Made by a program: the position numbers and the translations under genes
Shown here: one piece after another, positions 24,685-34,014 of the stretch
How the letters are laid out: the number at the start of each line of letters is the position of its first letter
How positions within the stretch are numbered: the first letter of the stretch is position 1
Source: Massilibacillus massiliensis
GTDB lineage: Bacteria; Bacillota; Negativicutes; FLKF01
Reading direction: 5' to 3'
NCBI RefSeq assembly: GCF_900086705.1
Contig: NZ_LT575483.1
Coordinates: forward strand, 3,229,516 to 3,293,515
Length of the DNA: 64,000 nucleotides
Notes under the pieces: model-generated
Seen by the model: the letters and a program-made list of their open reading frames with translations, nothing else
What the model was told of the DNA's origin: nothing
The model's database searches: none

Positions 24685-26433
24685 TTGAGTACAGTGAATA
24701 TAAAAATTAACAATATTCCTCTTCAAGTAGAAAAAGGAACAAAAATACTGGAAGCGGCTAAAAAAATCCATATTGATATTCCTCATCTTTGTTATCATCC
24801 CGATCAAACGATTAAAGCACATTGCCGTATTTGTACGGTCGAAGTTGTTGGCAGCCGAAGGCTTTTAGCTGCATGCTCTACAGAAGTGTGGGATGGCATG
24901 GAGATTTATACCGATACAAAACTCGTGCGTGATACACAAGTGGGGATTTTGGAACTTATTTTAGCAAATCATGAACAGAATTGTTTATCTTGTGCAAGAA
25001 ACCAAAATTGTGACTTGCAAAAACTATGCAGTCGATTTAATGTCTTAAAACCGCATCTTGAAAAAGTCAGTGAACCTAATGTGATTTATGATAAAAATCC
25101 GAGTCTCATGAGGGATTTGTCAAAGTGTGTAAAATGCGGACGTTGTGTAAAAGTTTGTAATGAGGTGCAAGGTGTAAATGCACTTACGTATTCTGGACGT
25201 TCAGAAGATTTTCAGGTGACTACGGCATATCATAAACCATTATTGGAAACGGATTGTATTCTTTGTGGACAATGCAGCTCAGTATGCCCCGTTGGTGCTA
25301 TTGTGGAACGTGATAATACACAAAAAGTTTTAAATGTGCTGCAGGATCCAAGTAAGCATGTGATTGTGCAAGTTGCGCCATCAGTTCGTGTTGCGATTGG
25401 TGATGAATTTGGTTTGCCGCAAGGGTCTATCGTTACAGGAAAAATGGTGACCGCACTTAAAATGCTCGGGTTCGATAAGGTTTTTGATACGAATTTTGCA
25501 GCCGATGTTACGATTATGGAGGAAGGCAGTGAGCTATTAGAACGGATAAAACAGCATGGAAAACTGCCTATGATTACATCCTGCAGTCCTGGCTGGGTCA
25601 ATTATATGGAAAAACACTATGGTGATTATATTGAGCATCTTTCTACGGCGAAATCTCCGCAGCAAATCTTTGGTGCAATTGCAAAATCTTATTACCCAGA
25701 AGTTTCGGGTGTAGACGTTAAGGATATTGTGACTGTCTCCATTATGCCATGCGTTGCGAAAAAATTTGAAGCAAATCGTCCGGAAATGGGACGGGATGGC
25801 AGACAAGATGTTGATATTGTTCTTACAACTAGAGAATTAAGTAAGTTAATAAAATACGTCGGTCTTGATTTTGTGAATTTAGAAGAAGGCTCTTTTGATA
25901 GCCCACTTGGTATCGGCAGCGGTGCCGGTGCTATTTTTGGAACAAGCGGTGGCGTTATGGAAGCTGCGCTTAGAACGGTAGCGGAAGTATATACAGGAAA
26001 AGAATTGAAGGAAGTCGATTTTAAAGAAGTACGCGGCTGGCAGGGAATCAAAGAAGCTACGATTGACCTTGGTGATGCTAGCATAAAAGTAGCGATTGCA
26101 CATGGCTTGCGAAATGCAGAAAAAATTATGGAAGCAATAAAAGCCGGTGATTGTGATTATACTTTTATTGAAGTGATGGCTTGCCCTGGTGGCTGTGTCG
26201 GCGGTGGTGGACAGCCAATTCAATCCACGGTGGATGTCAAAAAATTACGTATGGATGCGCTCTATGATATTGATCAAACCCATATTATTAGAAAGTCGCA
26301 TGAAAATCCAGAGGTTAAAGCGCTCTATGAAAAATATCTTGAAGCACCACTTAGCCATAAAGCACATGCACTCTTGCACACCCAGTACAAAAAGATAGAG
26401 AAACCTTACGATTTTTCTTATTTAGATAAATAA
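24685..26433 (+). CDS. hydA: [FeFe] hydrogenase catalytic subunit, group A
   Basis: 582 residues from TTG 24685 with GAGGTG upstream. Domains: plant-type [2Fe-2S] (about 1-75; IPHLCYH, CRICTVEV), a His/Cys [4Fe-4S] domain (HEQNCLSCARNQNCDLQ), two [4Fe-4S] clusters (CVKCGRCVKVC, CILCGQCSSVCP), then the H-cluster domain. The latter has L1 TSCSPGW, L2 MPCVAKKFE and L3 EVMACPGGCVGGGGQP, all intact, followed by a C-terminal small-subunit-like tail. With the NuoE- and NuoF-like partners this is an NADH-linked, possibly electron-bifurcating hydrogenase used to vent reductant as H2. The maturases HydEFG are not in the window. Confidence 0.95.
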   Translation: MSTVNIKINNIPLQVEKGTKILEAAKKIHIDIPHLCYHPDQTIKAHCRICTVEVVGSRRLLAACSTEVWDGMEIYTDTKLVRDTQVGILELILANHEQNCLSCARNQNCDLQKLCSRFNVLKPHLEKVSEPNVIYDKNPSLMRDLSKCVKCGRCVKVCNEVQGVNALTYSGRSEDFQVTTAYHKPLLETDCILCGQCSSVCPVGAIVERDNTQKVLNVLQDPSKHVIVQVAPSVRVAIGDEFGLPQGSIVTGKMVTALKMLGFDKVFDTNFAADVTIMEEGSELLERIKQHGKLPMITSCSPGWVNYMEKHYGDYIEHLSTAKSPQQIFGAIAKSYYPEVSGVDVKDIVTVSIMPCVAKKFEANRPEMGRDGRQDVDIVLTTRELSKLIKYVGLDFVNLEEGSFDSPLGIGSGAGAIFGTSGGVMEAALRTVAEVYTGKELKEVDFKEVRGWQGIKEATIDLGDASIKVAIAHGLRNAEKIMEAIKAGDCDYTFIEVMACPGGCVGGGGQPIQSTVDVKKLRMDALYDIDQTHIIRKSHENPEVKALYEKYLEAPLSHKAHALLHTQYKKIEKPYDFSYLDK

Positions 26434-26523
26434 TCAGACGACCTCTGATTTCCTCTACCATGCTTAGTCTTTAGGAGAGATCGCAACCCAACCCTATCTG
26501 TCTAGAAGTTGTTTGTGTGCTGA

Positions 26524-26563
26524 GGAGACGAACTAAAATTCAGCAACTTTTGTTTTCGTCTCC
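26524..26563 (+). terminator. Hairpin downstream of the hydrogenase operon
   Basis: GGAGACGAA (26524-26532) pairs with TTCGTCTCC (26555-26563). It abuts repeat family 2 copy 2. Termination is likely but the T-run is interrupted. Confidence 0.5.
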
Positions 26564-26734
26564 GGCCTTTTCCGGAAAAACACGTTCCGTAGGATGAAAA
26601 AAGATCGACTTACGTAAAGAAATCCGTTTGCTTGAGCGCAGTGAGTTAAGGATTTTAGTAAGTTGATCTTTTTTCAAGTGTTTTGGAGGCTTAAGGCCTA
26701 GCCTTTTCGTTCTTTTGGGCAATGCCAAAAGGAC
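26549..26734. repeat. Dispersed structured repeat family 2, copy 2
   Basis: Second copy of the element at 17433-17620. Its main stem is GAAAAAAGATCGACTTAC (26596-26613) with GTAAGTTGATCTTTTTTC (26658-26675), 18 pairs including one G-U. The end hairpin CTTTTGG-gcaatg-CCAAAAG is identical to copy 1. It lies between the hydrogenase and LysR genes; the other 270 bases before the LysR gene show no feature. Confidence 0.8.
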
Positions 26735-27003
26735 CTCTATGTATGTATGCATTAAGAGCTTCATAGGTAAAGTTTTATTGCGATATTTCTTTTTCTTGTT
26801 ATAGCAAATAGAATAAAATTTTTCTATTACCAGGGAAATATTTATAATTTTATAACAGATTTTAGCAAACTTTGATAAAGCAAACGCTATTGCAGACGGA
26901 AGATTAAGAGGTAATTTTTAGTAGCGATAAACACAGAATGATGATAAAATAAACAGGAAAATTATCTGACCAATATAGGCTGCGTGTAGTAGAAGGTGAA
27001 AAA

Positions 27004-27930
27004 ATGGAATTTCGACAATTAGAATACTTTTGCATGATTGCTAAATTAGAGAATTTTACGCGTGCAGCAGAATTCTTGCATGTATCTCAGCCCTCAGTAA
27101 CGAAAGCAATTAAATCATTGGAAGTGGAACTGAAAGTAACATTAATTGATAGAAGTCAAAAACATATCATGTTAACACCAGAAGGTAAGGCATTTTTAAT
27201 CCATGCGGAAAAAATAGTACAGGCTATGGAAGCAGCTGTTCAGGATATGAATCGATTTCAAAAGAATGAACAAGGGGAATTGAAACTTGGGATACCACCG
27301 ATGATAGAGGGGTATTTGTTTCCGGATATTTTTACAAAATTTAAAATGTTATATCCAAAGATTGAGCTGAATATTTTAGAATATGGCGCTTCAATCGAAG
27401 TGCAGACCAAGCTGGAAGAAGGGGAAATTGATCTCGGGATTATTTTAGGTGAGAATGCCAAACATAAAAATAGCCAGTTGATTATGCAAGATCAGATGAG
27501 TGTATGTGTGCATAATGCGCATGGGCTTAAAAAAGAGAGCGCAGTGAGCTTTCAGCAGCTCAAAAATGAAACTTTTATTTTACAGCAGCCAAGTACACAC
27601 CAATATAAAGAGATTTATGCGCGCTGTCAAGAATATGGTTTTGAACCTAATGTTTTACTTTCTACAGCACAGTTGAAAACGATTAAGCAGCTTGTTGCCA
27701 ATCAAGCGGGGATTTCTGTACTGCCGAATTTAGTAACGCATACGGAAACGGATTTTTCGACTGTTCAGCTTAAGCCAGCGATGATTGTGAATGTTCTACT
27801 CATTTGGAGTGGCAATAAATATTTATCACAGGCAAGTCAAAGCTTTGTGGATTTTATAAAAAACTATATAAAATCGGCTGATTTTCAAGATTTCATACAT
27901 TCCTATCGTTCAAAGAGCGATGAAAGATAA
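27004..27930 (+). CDS. LysR-family transcriptional regulator
   Basis: 308 residues. N-terminal winged HTH with MEFRQLEYFCMIAKLENFTRAAEFLHVSQPSVTKAIKSLE-type sequence (residues 1-60), then the two-lobed effector domain (about 90-295). AAGGTGA precedes ATG 27004. It is convergent with the next LysR gene and shares a 50-base palindromic terminator with it. No adjacent divergent target gene is present; the hydrogenase operon lies upstream in the same orientation. The target is unknown. Confidence 0.9.
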   Translation: MEFRQLEYFCMIAKLENFTRAAEFLHVSQPSVTKAIKSLEVELKVTLIDRSQKHIMLTPEGKAFLIHAEKIVQAMEAAVQDMNRFQKNEQGELKLGIPPMIEGYLFPDIFTKFKMLYPKIELNILEYGASIEVQTKLEEGEIDLGIILGENAKHKNSQLIMQDQMSVCVHNAHGLKKESAVSFQQLKNETFILQQPSTHQYKEIYARCQEYGFEPNVLLSTAQLKTIKQLVANQAGISVLPNLVTHTETDFSTVQLKPAMIVNVLLIWSGNKYLSQASQSFVDFIKNYIKSADFQDFIHSYRSKSDER

Positions 27931-27985
27931 ATGAACCCTATTTATAACCCTGAATTCTTAGTTATTTTAATTTGAAAGAGCGCTT

Positions 27986-28035
27986 ATAAAGCATGAAAAG
28001 AATTGATCCGCGGATCAATTCTTTTCATGCTTTAT
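27986..28035. terminator. Bidirectional terminator, perfect 50-base palindrome
   Basis: Two 25-base arms meet at 28010/28011 (centre GATCCG|CGGATC) with no loop and no mismatch; the ends are ATAAAGC/GCTTTAT. It separates two convergent LysR genes, and the stop codon of the minus-strand gene lies inside it. Confidence 0.85.
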
Positions 28036-28927
28036 TTGGATATCTGTTTTTAAAATGCTGTTTACAAAGTTTTAACCATTCACGTGTCGCGAAGGACTGA
28101 TATTTATTTTTCTTCCATATAATTGCTAAATTCCAGGGAATTGATGCGTTATTAAGTGGGATATTGATGCATTTTTTATCGTCTAATTCCTTGCAGATTG
28201 TTTCCGGGAGTAAAGCAATGCCTAAGCGGGCATTTACTGTCTCAGCGATAAAATCCCATTGTGAACTTTGGCATACGATGTTTGGGGAAAAGTTATTTTT
28301 TTGGCATTCTTTATAGATCAGTCCGTTCAGCGAAAAATCGTTACTGTAGAGAATAAAATCTTCATCTTTCAATTCAGCTAAGCTAAGAGTAGCACGATTT
28401 GCCAGTGGATGGTCTATCGGTAGTACGGCTCTTAATTCTTCTTTGACGAAAGTAAAGCTTTCAATTTCGCTTTCGGTCAGCGGCAAGGCAATTACGCCGA
28501 TATCAAGCAGCCCGTTTTTTACATCAAGTTCTACTTGCTTTGATCCCACTTCAATTAATTTTAACATAACTTGTGGATAGGCCTTTTTAAAGGCACCAAT
28601 TACACTGGGGAAAAAGCGTGAACCAACCATAGGGGGAAGTCCGATTGTAATTTCACCATGCTTAATGTTTACGACATCGTGGATTTCACTAGATAAATCA
28701 TGAAATTCACTCACGACACTTTGTGCACGTTTAAATACCGCTTTTCCCACATCCGTAAGTTCTATCTCACGCCCAAGTCGTTCAAACAGAGTTACGCCAA
28801 GCTCATTTTCCAGTGTTTTAATAACCTTACTGATCGAAGGCTGGCTGACATGCAGGAATTGTGAAGCCTTTGTGAAACTTTTTTGTCTGGCAACTTCAAT
28901 GAAATAGGTCAAATGCAAGATATCCAT
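28025..28927 (-). CDS. LysR-family regulator, divergent from lrgAB (CidR-like position)
   Basis: 300 residues: HTH (MDILHLTYFIEVARQKSFT, SQPSISKVIKTLE) and an effector-binding domain. It is divergently transcribed from lrgA with a 236-base gap that holds a perfect 12-3-12 inverted repeat at 29068-29094. A LysR regulator next to cid/lrg genes is known from CidR of Staphylococcus, so control of lrgAB is the likely role. AGGTGCC-type ribosome site on the minus strand. The last codons lie in the 50-base palindrome. Confidence 0.9.
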   Translation of the reverse strand: MDILHLTYFIEVARQKSFTKASQFLHVSQPSISKVIKTLENELGVTLFERLGREIELTDVGKAVFKRAQSVVSEFHDLSSEIHDVVNIKHGEITIGLPPMVGSRFFPSVIGAFKKAYPQVMLKLIEVGSKQVELDVKNGLLDIGVIALPLTESEIESFTFVKEELRAVLPIDHPLANRATLSLAELKDEDFILYSNDFSLNGLIYKECQKNNFSPNIVCQSSQWDFIAETVNARLGIALLPETICKELDDKKCINIPLNNASIPWNLAIIWKKNKYQSFATREWLKLCKQHFKNRYPNKA

Positions 28928-29067
28928 TTCTAAGGCACCTCATTTTTTATTTTGATATAGCTTAAACGCATACTATATATATATAACAAGTATTTTATTA
29001 TTCCTGCAAATTGTAGTAAACTATGAAACATAAAGATGAATAATAAATTTGGTTAATTTTTAATAAT

Positions 29068-29094
29068 AATTCAATTAATTATATTAATTGAATT
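29068..29094. promoter_or_regulatory. Inverted repeat between LysR and lrgA (putative operator)
   Basis: AATTCAATTAAT (29068-29079), TAT, ATTAATTGAATT (29083-29094): a perfect 12-3-12 repeat with the T-N11-A character of LysR boxes. Confidence 0.6.
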
Positions 29095-29163
29095 TTAAAT
29101 AAAAATGTCTTGGATTTTACCTGGGAAAATGTAAACTTGTAAATAGAACATGGGGTGATAGAA

Positions 29164-29535
29164 ATGAAAATCATAAGTATTTTGATGCAAATTGTAGGAT
29201 TGTGTGTGATTAGCTTTATTGGCAATATGATTGCAAGTGCTGTTCATGTTGGAATTCCTGGCAGCATTTTTGGAATTTTAATATTACTTATTATGATCCA
29301 GCAAAAATGGCTGCCGCTTGAAAAAATTGAATTAGGTGCAAATTTTTTGATTGCAGAATTACTTTTGTTTTTTATTCCATCCGCGATTGGTGTCATTCAA
29401 TTTCAAGATGTATTAAAAAATGATTGGGCACAATTGTTGTTTGCAATTGGCGGAAGTATTTGTTTTGTTGTAGTATTTGTCGGTATTATAACGGAAGGTA
29501 TTGTTCGCTTTCGTGAAAGTAGGAAAATATCATGA
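29164..29535 (+). CDS. lrgA: CidA/LrgA family membrane protein
   Basis: 123 residues from ATG 29164, which has GGGGTG six bases upstream; GTG 29155 lies inside that site. Four hydrophobic segments and the family sequence VGIPGSIFGILILLIM, followed by FFIPSAIGVIQF. LrgA/CidA proteins are holin-like and act with LrgB in autolysis control or in pyruvate uptake. The next gene overlaps by ATGA. Confidence 0.9.
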   Translation: MKIISILMQIVGLCVISFIGNMIASAVHVGIPGSIFGILILLIMIQQKWLPLEKIELGANFLIAELLLFFIPSAIGVIQFQDVLKNDWAQLLFAIGGSICFVVVFVGIITEGIVRFRESRKIS

Positions 29536-30230
29536 TGATTTTTTATTTAATTTTAACTTTAAGCATTTATTTTATAGCAAAAAAATTATATCGTAGAACC
29601 AATCATATGATATTTTCACCTTTGCTGGTTTGCCCGATTATTATCATTGGGGTATTGCTGGTGTTTCAAGTACCATATGAATCGTATGATCAAGGCGGAC
29701 AGTTATTGACTATGATGCTGCAGCCTGCAACTGTTGCGTTGGCAGTACCAATGTATAAATACCGTAAAACCGTTAAAAAGTATTTTATGGAATTGGCTGT
29801 GAGTGTAACCGGAGGCGCTATAGTAGCTATAGTAACTTCAATGGTAATCGCTAGTTTTTTAGGAATCAATTCTCAATTACTTGCGAGTCTCGCACCTCGT
29901 TCCATTACAACACCAATTGCAATGAGTGTTTCTGAACTTGTCGGAGGGAATCCTTCCATTACAGCTGTATTTGTCATTTGCACGGCATTGCTTGGTACGA
30001 TTTTGACAACTGCACTGCTCAAATATGCACCGATTAAAAGTCCGGTAACAAAAGGTGTACTGTATGGTATTTCTGCACATGGAACCGGTACTGCAAAAGC
30101 TTATGAATTGGGACAGATTGAAGGTGTGATTGCCAGTCTGGCGATGATTTTTATGGGAATTATCACTACGTTTATTGCGCCGCAGGTTGTTGCAGTATGC
30201 TTTCATTTTCTTGGTGGCGGAGTTTTCTAA
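29532..30230 (+). CDS. lrgB: LrgB family protein
   Basis: 232 residues, about seven hydrophobic segments. Family motifs are MLQPATVALAVPMYK (about 65-80), LAPRSITTPIAMSVSE (about 118-133) and GISAHGTGTAKAYELG (about 178-193). Start ATG 29532 overlaps the lrgA stop (ATGA), so the two are translationally coupled. The LrgAB pair has been tied to murein hydrolase control and, in several Firmicutes, to pyruvate transport, which would suit this fermentative host. Confidence 0.93.
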   Translation: MMIFYLILTLSIYFIAKKLYRRTNHMIFSPLLVCPIIIIGVLLVFQVPYESYDQGGQLLTMMLQPATVALAVPMYKYRKTVKKYFMELAVSVTGGAIVAIVTSMVIASFLGINSQLLASLAPRSITTPIAMSVSELVGGNPSITAVFVICTALLGTILTTALLKYAPIKSPVTKGVLYGISAHGTGTAKAYELGQIEGVIASLAMIFMGIITTFIAPQVVAVCFHFLGGGVF

Positions 30231-30262
30231 TCTGTAAAAAAATATAATTTTATAATATGAAC

Positions 30263-30303
30263 AACAATACGCTTTGCAATTTTGCAAAGCGTATTGTTAT
30301 TTT
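30263..30303. terminator. Bidirectional terminator after lrgB
   Basis: AACAATACGCTTTGCAA (30263-30279) and TTGCAAAGCGTATTGTT (30282-30298) are perfect complements, with T-runs on both strands. Confidence 0.88.
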
Positions 30304-31226
30304 TAGGTTAATTTAGCTAACTTTTTCGCGATAGTGAGTAGGGTGTGGTTCAATTCGGTTATGGATTCCAATGAATCGCAGATTGGATGATTTGTCGTGT
30401 GTTGAGAATTAAATAAGATTGGTCGCTTTGAAGAATCTTCCGTCGAAGTATCTAAAATTGCCACATCGGGAGAAACATGATTTACGACAGATTTTATGAC
30501 TGCATTTTGAATGACATCAATCGCCTTAGTGCTATAGAGTGCTAATTCATCGACTTCTTGATGAAGCTCACCGAGTTCTTTTTCAGAATGGGTAGGCGTA
30601 AGTTTTAATTTTGCTGCAATATCGGCTACGCCTTGATCGATGCATTTGTGAAAATTAGTGGCAATGCATTGCAATAATGCACAGGCAGAATGCACAGAGG
30701 CAACACGTGTACCTGGGATGATCGTTAAGTCAGGTCGAAGGTAAGAAACGTATTTTGGCGCTTGCAAGACATCGTTACCCACAAATTTATCAACACCTAT
30801 GATGTATTTTGCTTCTTTTAAGCGTGCGATCACTTCTTCTTTCGGCATCTCTTCATAAGCGATTGGTAAAAAGTTTACTTCGGTGATCCCTAGCTTTTCG
30901 CAATACTCAGCAAGGATCGTGGTGTATTCTAGTTGATTATTAAATAAATAGATTGTTTCGCCACGTGGAATTCTAGCGACTGCAATGAAAAATTTCGCAG
31001 TAGGTATTAAATCTAAAAGAACAATTTTCGTATCGGGGATTATTTTTTTCAATGATTTTAACTGTGTTTGTGCACAGATATAAATATCAGCTACCGTGTC
31101 ATTTTGTATTTCATAGGTAGAGTACGTTTTTATATCAATTTCATCGCCAACAATAAACTTGGTAGCATCGAGAATTTCGCCTGCTATCAATGGACTGCTG
31201 CCGACTGCTGCAATTTTTAACTTCAT
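30303..31226 (-). CDS. Uncharacterised 307-residue protein in a LysR operon
   Basis: I do not recognise this family with confidence. It is a soluble-looking protein with several alternating beta/alpha segments: LKIAAVGSSPLIAGEILDA at the N-terminus, ADIYICAQTQLKSL, TKIVLLDLIPTAKFFIAVAR, then LTIIPGTRVASVHSACALLQCIA near residue 190-215 and a helical C-terminus. The pattern resembles the ligand-sensing N-terminal part of some sigma-54 activators (PrpR_N-like), but no DNA-binding or AAA domain is present. It lies 49 bases downstream of a LysR gene in the same orientation, so the two are probably co-transcribed and may sense the substrate of the divergent lyase/transporter operon. Confidence 0.6.
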   Translation of the reverse strand: MKLKIAAVGSSPLIAGEILDATKFIVGDEIDIKTYSTYEIQNDTVADIYICAQTQLKSLKKIIPDTKIVLLDLIPTAKFFIAVARIPRGETIYLFNNQLEYTTILAEYCEKLGITEVNFLPIAYEEMPKEEVIARLKEAKYIIGVDKFVGNDVLQAPKYVSYLRPDLTIIPGTRVASVHSACALLQCIATNFHKCIDQGVADIAAKLKLTPTHSEKELGELHQEVDELALYSTKAIDVIQNAVIKSVVNHVSPDVAILDTSTEDSSKRPILFNSQHTTNHPICDSLESITELNHTLLTIAKKLAKLT

Positions 31227-31275
31227 GATGATTAAATTCCTTTCATCTTTCCATCCAGATCTATTTAAAATGTAC

Positions 31276-32148
31276 TTATTCAGTTAGACTGGATGTCAAA
31301 TTTAATAATGCTTGTGCTGCATGGGAGAGGTATTTGTTTTTCTTTCTGGCAATTGCGATGTTAATATGGATCGGATTTTTCAAAGGAATTGCTGCTAAAT
31401 GAGAATCATGTTCACACAAATCGCGAGGAATAATGGATAATCCGATATTGCAGGCAACTAGATTTTTGATTGTCTGAATATGATTCGATTCAAATGTTAT
31501 TTGTGGCAGCGTGTTTCGATGCTCAAATTCTGTAATGATTAGCTTTCTAAGTAAACAACCGTGTTTGAATAGAATCAATGGTTCATCGACTAAATCGGAT
31601 AGATCAATTGTCGGAAGCTGATGAAAACGATGTTCTTTCGAACAGCAAACAACAAGTTCCTGTGTGCCCAAGTGTAGATTTTCAATAAAATTATTATCTT
31701 CGCCTTGGATGATAATGCCTAAATCTATCTTATCCTCAATAAGAGCTTTTTGAACTACTGATACATTTTCTTCTAGAAAAGATATTTTAATATGAGGATA
31801 ACTTGCTCTAAAAGTTGCAAGCAATTGTGGAATTGGTGCAACTCCAGCCAATGGTGTAATCCCTAATTTTAAAATACCGGTATTTAAATTTTTTAATTCA
31901 TTGATTTCAGAAATCGTCTTAGAAACGCCATGCATTACATTTTCTACGTGATTATAGAAGACTTGTCCTTCCGTTGTCAATAATGCTTGTTTTTGACTGC
32001 GATCAAACAATAGTATGCCAAGTTCTTCTTCGAGACTGCGAATCGCATTTGTAACTGCTGGTTGAGAAACATATAATCGTTCGGCTGCTCTAGTAAAACT
32101 GTTTACTTTGCTTACCATAAGAAAGTATTCTAGCTGTCGTAATTCCAT
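31276..32148 (-). CDS. LysR-family regulator divergent from lyase/anion transporter operon
   Basis: 290 residues from ATG 32148 on the minus strand (MELRQLEYFLMVSKVNSFT). GGAG stands nine bases upstream, while a TTG three codons earlier is adjacent to that site. HTH at 1-60, effector domain about 90-285. The 400-base divergent gap contains a perfect 15-7-15 inverted repeat (32179-32215), probably its operator. It likely controls the lyase and DASS transporter and its own operon with the unknown gene. Confidence 0.9.
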   Translation of the reverse strand: MELRQLEYFLMVSKVNSFTRAAERLYVSQPAVTNAIRSLEEELGILLFDRSQKQALLTTEGQVFYNHVENVMHGVSKTISEINELKNLNTGILKLGITPLAGVAPIPQLLATFRASYPHIKISFLEENVSVVQKALIEDKIDLGIIIQGEDNNFIENLHLGTQELVVCCSKEHRFHQLPTIDLSDLVDEPLILFKHGCLLRKLIITEFEHRNTLPQITFESNHIQTIKNLVACNIGLSIIPRDLCEHDSHLAAIPLKNPIHINIAIARKKNKYLSHAAQALLNLTSSLTE

Positions 32149-32178
32149 ACTGTGCAACTCCTACTATTATCATATAAT

Positions 32179-32215
32179 CTATATTTAAATTTTAACATAG
32201 AAAATTTAAATATAG
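32179..32215. promoter_or_regulatory. Perfect 15-7-15 inverted repeat, putative LysR operator
   Basis: CTATATTTAAATTTT (32179-32193), AACATAG, AAAATTTAAATATAG (32201-32215). It lies 31 bases upstream of the LysR start. The remaining 330 bases up to the lyase hold no gene. Confidence 0.6.
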
Positions 32216-32547
32216 TGTTTAAAAGATCAATGGAAGATAGCAATATATTATCAAAATATAAGATAAAGTTATATAATTCATCTATTTTTATCGTATTACA
32301 TTTTTTGTATTAATGAAAATTATGAAAAGAGGGAATATAGCGCTTAAAAAATACAATTTATGATAAAATAATTTTTGCTTATTAAATCATAAGGTTTAGA
32401 TATTTAACGATTAATTTCATCGATGATATGATAAATGCAAGGTTAGTCCTTAACTTAAATGTGCGCACATTCGAGTAGTGAAAATTGATAAATGAAGATG
32501 ATAGCTTCCTGATAAAAGGTATTTATATTGAGAGGGGATTTTTTATA

Positions 32548-33897
32548 ATGGCATCAACAACAATCGATAGTCAAATTTTCGGCTGTTTATTCAGCACAGA
32601 TAAAATGAGAGAGATTTTCAGCGATAAAAGTATTGCACAAAAATGGTTAGATACAGAAGCTGCGCTTGCAAAAGCACAAGGGGAATTAGGAATTATTCCA
32701 AAAGAAAAAGCAGATGAAATTAATAAAAAAGCAAATGCTGCATTATTGGATATTCCACAAATCGGCGAATATTATAAAAGCTCTATTACGATTGTTCCGT
32801 TATTAAAAGCGTTTAAAGCGGTTTTAGATGACAACGCAGGTGAATATGTGCACTGGGGCGCAACTAGTCAAGACATCGTCGATACAGGCCTTGTTTTGCA
32901 AATGCGAGATGCTTATGATGTATTGCTTGAACAATTAAAAAGCTGTCAGAAATCAACGCTTAAGTTGGTTAAAGAACATAGAGATACCATCATGTGTGGT
33001 CGTACGCATGTCATTCATGCATTGCCAATTACGCTTGGTTATAAAGTTGCTGTTTGGGCAGATGAACTTGGCAGAAATATCGAACGTATGGAAGCGATGA
33101 AAGATAGAGTTTTTGTTGGGGAAATGTCTGGTGCTGTTGGTACTTTAGCATCTCATCCAGAAAAAGGACTTGAAGTACAAGCAAGAATGATGGAAATTTT
33201 AAATTTAAATGTTCCTGCAATTTCTTGGCATGTAGCACGTGATAATCAAGCTGAATTTGTCAGCACGCTCGCAATTATTGCTGGTACGATTGGCAAAATC
33301 GCAAGTGAAATTCTTTCCTTGCAAAGAACAGAAATTATTGAATTAGAAGAACCTTTCTTTATGGGAAAAGTGGGTTCATCTACAATGCCGCATAAACGCA
33401 ATCCGCAAGTAGTTGAAAATATCATTGCAGTTTGTCGCAGCGTAAGAAGTATTGCGCCTGCAATTGTAGAATCCATGGTAAGTGAAAATGAACGTGACTG
33501 GGGCTGTTTCCTTACAGAATGGGAAGCAATTCCACGCGCTTGTCATTTGTTAGGTGCAGCACTTGAAAAATCTATGGATGTCTTAGAACATTTAATTGTT
33601 TATCCTAAACACATGGAAAACAACTTAAATAAATTAAGAGGTATTATGATGAGCGAATGCGTTATGATGCATTTGGCACCTAAATTGGGTCGTATGACGG
33701 CGCATGACATCGTTTATAGAACTTGTATGAAGGCATATGAAGAAGAAGAATATATGGATGTAGCCTTAAAGGCAGAACCAAAAGTTCGTGAAGCCTTTAC
33801 AGATGAAGAAATTGCAGCAATGATTGATCCGCATAACTATATCGGATATGCGCCGCAGTTTGCAGATCGTGTTCTTGAAAAATACAATGCAAAATAA
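32548..33897 (+). CDS. Lyase of the aspartase/fumarase (adenylosuccinate lyase) superfamily
   Basis: 449 residues from ATG 32548, preceded by GAGAGGGG; a longer frame to 32485 has no ribosome site. Superfamily motifs: WGATSQDIVDTG, MCGRTHVIHALPITLGYK and the signature loop GSSTMPHKRNPQ near residue 270-285. These enzymes eliminate fumarate or run the related cycloisomerisation (for example 3-carboxymuconate cycloisomerase). As purB normally sits in purine operons, the pairing here with a dicarboxylate-type transporter and LysR control suggests a catabolic lyase for an imported amino-succinate or tricarboxylate-like compound. Confidence 0.85.
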   Translation: MASTTIDSQIFGCLFSTDKMREIFSDKSIAQKWLDTEAALAKAQGELGIIPKEKADEINKKANAALLDIPQIGEYYKSSITIVPLLKAFKAVLDDNAGEYVHWGATSQDIVDTGLVLQMRDAYDVLLEQLKSCQKSTLKLVKEHRDTIMCGRTHVIHALPITLGYKVAVWADELGRNIERMEAMKDRVFVGEMSGAVGTLASHPEKGLEVQARMMEILNLNVPAISWHVARDNQAEFVSTLAIIAGTIGKIASEILSLQRTEIIELEEPFFMGKVGSSTMPHKRNPQVVENIIAVCRSVRSIAPAIVESMVSENERDWGCFLTEWEAIPRACHLLGAALEKSMDVLEHLIVYPKHMENNLNKLRGIMMSECVMMHLAPKLGRMTAHDIVYRTCMKAYEEEEYMDVALKAEPKVREAFTDEEIAAMIDPHNYIGYAPQFADRVLEKYNAK

Positions 33898-33931
33898 GAA
33901 TGAAATAATACGAAAAGACAACGGTTAGGCT

Positions 33932-33975
33932 TTATAGGATAAGCGGTGGAGGTCGTTCCATCGCTTATCCTATAA
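33932..33975 (+). other. Strong hairpin between lyase and transporter genes
   Basis: TTATAGGATAAGCG (33932-33945) pairs with CGCTTATCCTATAA (33962-33975). There is no T-run directly after, so it may set relative expression of the two genes rather than end transcription. Confidence 0.6.
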
Positions 33976-34014
33976 TAAAAATGCTTTTTCGTAGAGTAGA
34001 AAGGTGCGAATACT

